Positions 5,666 through 7,250 of a stretch of DNA of 7,250 nucleotides are shown here, piece by piece. The notes under the pieces were generated by a model. It was given only the letters and a program-made list of their open reading frames with translations, made no database searches and was not told where the DNA came from. The stretch spans positions 1 through 7,250 of the forward strand of contig JASLMQ010000038.1 of the NCBI GenBank assembly GCA_030746455.1, written 5' to 3'. This DNA comes from Candidatus Latescibacterota bacterium (GTDB lineage: Bacteria > Latescibacterota > UBA2968 > GCA-2709665). Positions within the stretch are counted from its first letter, which is position 1, and each line of letters opens with the position of its first letter. The position numbers and the translations under genes were made by a program.

Positions 5666-5711
5666 GTCGTCTGTCGTCCGTGGTCGGTCGTCCGTCGTCT
5701 GTGGTCTGTCG
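5666..5711 (+). repeat. Heptanucleotide tandem repeat, about 6.5 copies
   Basis: Consecutive heptamers are GTCGTCT, GTCGTCC, GTGGTCG, GTCGTCC, GTCGTCT, GTGGTCT and a final GTCG, consensus GTSGTCY. The array ends exactly where the TAA stop of the Gfo/Idh/MocA gene begins (5714-5712). Because the unit length is not a multiple of three, the array stays open in several frames. This explains the false N-terminal extension of the heparinase reading frame. Confidence 0.85.
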
Positions 5712-6725
5712 TTACAGTTCCACCCCACACGCCCTCTCATCCGCCGCCCTTTGTATCTTCACCGCCGTCCGAATCGACCTCAGCACCACCTCCGTGTTCA
5801 GTCCATCCGCCCGCGGATTCCCCTCGATGTCCGCCACGAAATCCTCGAGGTATCCCCCGGGACGTCCTTCCGGAATGGGCCGCGTCTCCAGCTCCTCACC
5901 GCCGGCCATCGCCAGCGTGATTCCCTCCGCCGACGATGCCGTCTCGAGCACCCCGCCTCTTCCCCAGAACGTCATCCGCCAGCCAAACGGCATCCGGTAA
6001 CGGGCCTTGCTCGGCGTGAAGTACGACACGTCTCCCAGCACGCCACACCCGTTGTTCATCGTCAGCATCATCTGCGCCCCGTCCTCGAAGTGGGGATACT
6101 CCGGCGCGAAGGCATTCCAGCACCGCGCGGCCACCACGGTCGAGAACTCCAGGCCCGTGAGCCACGGCAGGCTGTCGATCGCGTGGATCGCCAGGTCCGT
6201 GATCGTCCCCCCGTGCTTCCCCGGCTCGAAGTACCATGCCGGACGCGAGCCCAGCGACAGCGGATGCTGGCCCTCGAAGCTGATTGCGTGGGTCTCGCCC
6301 ACGGTCCCTTCCAGCAGGAGCCGCCGCACCTCGATCATGCGCCCCGAGTCGCGCATGTTGAGCATGCATCCCACTTTCAGGCCCTTCTCACCGGCCAGCC
6401 GCTCGATCTCGTCCACCTCGCCGGGGTCGGTACACAGCGGCTTGTCCGCGATCACGTGCTTGCCTACCCCCAGCGCCCGCACAGCCCGGCTCCCCCGGAT
6501 CGCGAAGTAGTCGCCGACCGCCACGACGTCGCAGTCCACCTCGGACAGCATCGCCTCGTAGTCCGAGTGCGTGATCTCCACGCCGTGCGCCGCGATCTGC
6601 TCCCGCGCCTCGGCGTCTTCCTCGCACGCGGCCACCACCTCCAGCCCGTCCGCCTCGCCGGCACGCCGGTACAGGTCCCGGATGTGCCCGTGCCGGAATC
6701 CCACAAACGCAAATCGGATCGCCAT
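5712..6725 (-). CDS. Gfo/Idh/MocA family NAD(P)-dependent oxidoreductase
   Basis: The 337-residue product has the two-domain layout of this family, whose members oxidise or reduce sugars and sugar derivatives with NAD(P). The N-terminal Rossmann fold starts at once (AIRFAFVGFRHGHI, 2-15), with a variant loop GFRHGH in place of the usual GxGxxG/A. The family's EKP motif appears as DKP (94-96). The C-terminal half has GGTITDLAIHAID (172-184), which supplies Asp177 and His181, the usual catalytic D-x3-H pair. The start at 6725 has GGAGGT (6738-6733) 7 nt upstream. The length is normal for the family. The gene is codirectional with and 256 bp upstream of the heparinase-like gene, so it may act on a sugar or uronate released by it. 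The exact substrate cannot be told: inositol, glucose, uronate or trans-dihydrodiol-type roles are all possible. Confidence 0.88.
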   Translation of the reverse strand: MAIRFAFVGFRHGHIRDLYRRAGEADGLEVVAACEEDAEAREQIAAHGVEITHSDYEAMLSEVDCDVVAVGDYFAIRGSRAVRALGVGKHVIADKPLCTDPGEVDEIERLAGEKGLKVGCMLNMRDSGRMIEVRRLLLEGTVGETHAISFEGQHPLSLGSRPAWYFEPGKHGGTITDLAIHAIDSLPWLTGLEFSTVVAARCWNAFAPEYPHFEDGAQMMLTMNNGCGVLGDVSYFTPSKARYRMPFGWRMTFWGRGGVLETASSAEGITLAMAGGEELETRPIPEGRPGGYLEDFVADIEGNPRADGLNTEVVLRSIRTAVKIQRAADERACGVEL

Positions 6726-6805
6726 CCCTCACACCTCCGTATTGCCTGCCCTACCACTGTCTCACGCGAATCATGTCCCGCACTCCTCCGGACGGTCTTC
6801 TGCCC

Positions 6806-6855
6806 CGTCTTTCTTTCGCGCTTTTCGCGTCTTTCGTAGTTGCGTTTCTCGCGGT
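6806..6855. repeat. CGCGAAA-type degenerate repeat in divergent spacer
   Basis: On the minus strand the stretch reads as loosely repeated CGCGAGAAA, CGAAAGA, CGCGAAAAG and CGCGAAAGA units, about 9 nt each. From general knowledge, similar purine-rich, CGCGAAA- or ACGAAG-like runs are common intergenic repeats in environmental bacteria; they give spurious Arg/Lys/Glu-rich frames, as they do here on the minus strand (6464-6865). No coding role is supported. Confidence 0.5.
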
Positions 6856-6871
6856 TCCTCGCCAATTACCC

Positions 6872-6900
6872 TTGACCGCCCCATCAATATTCCACATTAT
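6872..6900 (+). promoter_or_regulatory. Sigma70-like promoter for the right-hand gene
   Basis: TTGACC (6872-6877; 5 of 6 to -35) is followed by 17 nt and CATTAT (6895-6900; 4 of 6 to -10). This lies in a locally AT-rich patch unlike the surrounding GC-rich DNA. Transcription would start near 6907, leaving a leader of about 78 nt before the ATG at 6985. Confidence 0.5.
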
Positions 6901-6984
6901 GCCGCCATCACCAAACGTAAACAACGCTGCCAGAGGACCCTTGTGGGGATACATCCTCACTCGCAGACGACGGGAGCCATTGCC

Positions 6985-7250
6985 ATGAGATCTCGCCTCG
7001 CAGTATCCGTCCTGTGCGCCTTTGCTTTTCTGCTCCCCGTGCTGGAGAGCCACGCCGCCGGCCCCGTCATCGCGCGCCTCGCCTTCTGGCTCCCGCCGGA
7101 TCGCGTCTCAGCGTTCGAGGAGGCGTATGAGGCCCGGCTGTTCCCGGTTCTGAAGTCACACGGTCTACGTCCCTCGACGGAGGCAGGCCGCGCCACCGTG
7201 GACAGCGTGTTCAGCAGGCTCTTCGTCTTCAGCCACATCGACAGCGTGGC
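6985..7250 (+). CDS. Partial CDS, exported protein with possible NIPSNAP/ABM-like N-terminal domain
   Basis: A frame opens at ATG 6985 and stays open to the right edge (88 complete codons). GGGAG (6972-6976) lies 8 nt upstream. The first 24 residues form a signal peptide: basic start (MRSR), hydrophobic core (LAVSVLCAFAFLLPVL) and a likely signal peptidase I site after SHA. The mature part begins AGPVIARLAFWLPPDR and continues with an amphipathic helix (VSAFEEAYEARLFPVLKSHG), then a strand-like segment (VDSVFSRLFVFSHIDSV). This order of strand, helix ending in a sidechain-poor HG turn, then strand resembles a dimeric alpha/beta-barrel (NIPSNAP or antibiotic-biosynthesis-monooxygenase type) domain. 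That reading is by eye and tentative. The rest of the protein is outside the window and could carry other domains. The gene diverges from the Gfo/Idh/MocA gene. Confidence 0.7.
   Translation, partial: MRSRLAVSVLCAFAFLLPVLESHAAGPVIARLAFWLPPDRVSAFEEAYEARLFPVLKSHGLRPSTEAGRATVDSVFSRLFVFSHIDSV

Noticed and set aside
5456..5740. N-terminal extension of the heparinase-like protein by 95 residues
   Set aside because: The extension translates the heptamer repeat and hairpin, overlaps the end of the upstream gene and gives low-complexity Thr/Asp/Arg text; the ATG at 5455 fits better.
5751..6839. Plus-strand open frame of 362 codons opposite the Gfo/Idh/MocA gene
   Set aside because: His/Arg-rich shadow frame with no start signal; the minus strand carries clear family motifs.
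6751..7053. Minus-strand open frames (6751-7053 and 6464-6865) around the right-hand spacer
   Set aside because: They translate the CGCGAAA repeat and overlap the signal-peptide region or the oxidoreductase gene; no ribosome-binding site was seen.

Overview
The window is GC-rich bacterial DNA with ordinary Shine-Dalgarno start sites, intrinsic terminators and sigma70-like promoter fragments. Nothing in it is a marker gene, so no taxon can be assigned. The protein styles and the several intergenic repeat families are of the kind seen in environmental, mostly uncultivated bacteria. A Latescibacterota-, Poribacteria- or Planctomycetota-like source is a guess from general impression only.

Layout, left to right: (1) the first 15 codons of an unknown minus-strand gene run off the left edge (1-46). 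(2) A 361-bp divergent spacer holds promoter-like sequences and a terminator-like overlapping hairpin pair. (3) A plus-strand zinc-dependent L-threonine 3-dehydrogenase (tdh, 408-1538) follows. (4) A 230-bp spacer carries inverted repeats, a heptanucleotide tandem repeat and a possible cysK control region. (5) A plus-strand O-acetylserine sulfhydrylase (cysK, 1769-2704) ends in a strong bidirectional terminator. (6) A spacer made almost wholly of two repeat types separates cysK from a convergent gene. (7) An 800-residue heparinase II/III-type protein (3053-5455, minus) and an upstream Gfo/Idh/MocA oxidoreductase (5712-6725, minus) are separated by 256 bp of heptanucleotide repeats and a long hairpin. 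(8) A divergent spacer has another repeat. (9) The start of an exported plus-strand protein (6985 to the right edge) closes the window.

Functionally there are two unrelated themes. Tdh and CysK are amino-acid enzymes: threonine catabolism and cysteine synthesis. They are codirectional, but the spacer suggests separate transcription. The heparinase-like protein and the Gfo/Idh/MocA oxidoreductase form a plausible uronate or polysaccharide-breakdown pair: the first would cleave an acidic glycan or oligosaccharide and the second would oxidise or reduce a sugar product. No transporter or regulator for this pathway is in view.

No CRISPR array, insertion sequence, tRNA, rRNA or defence system was found. 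The most unusual aspect is that nearly every intergenic gap is occupied by a different family of degenerate repeat. A GTSGTCY heptamer family recurs at three places, each time beside a palindrome.
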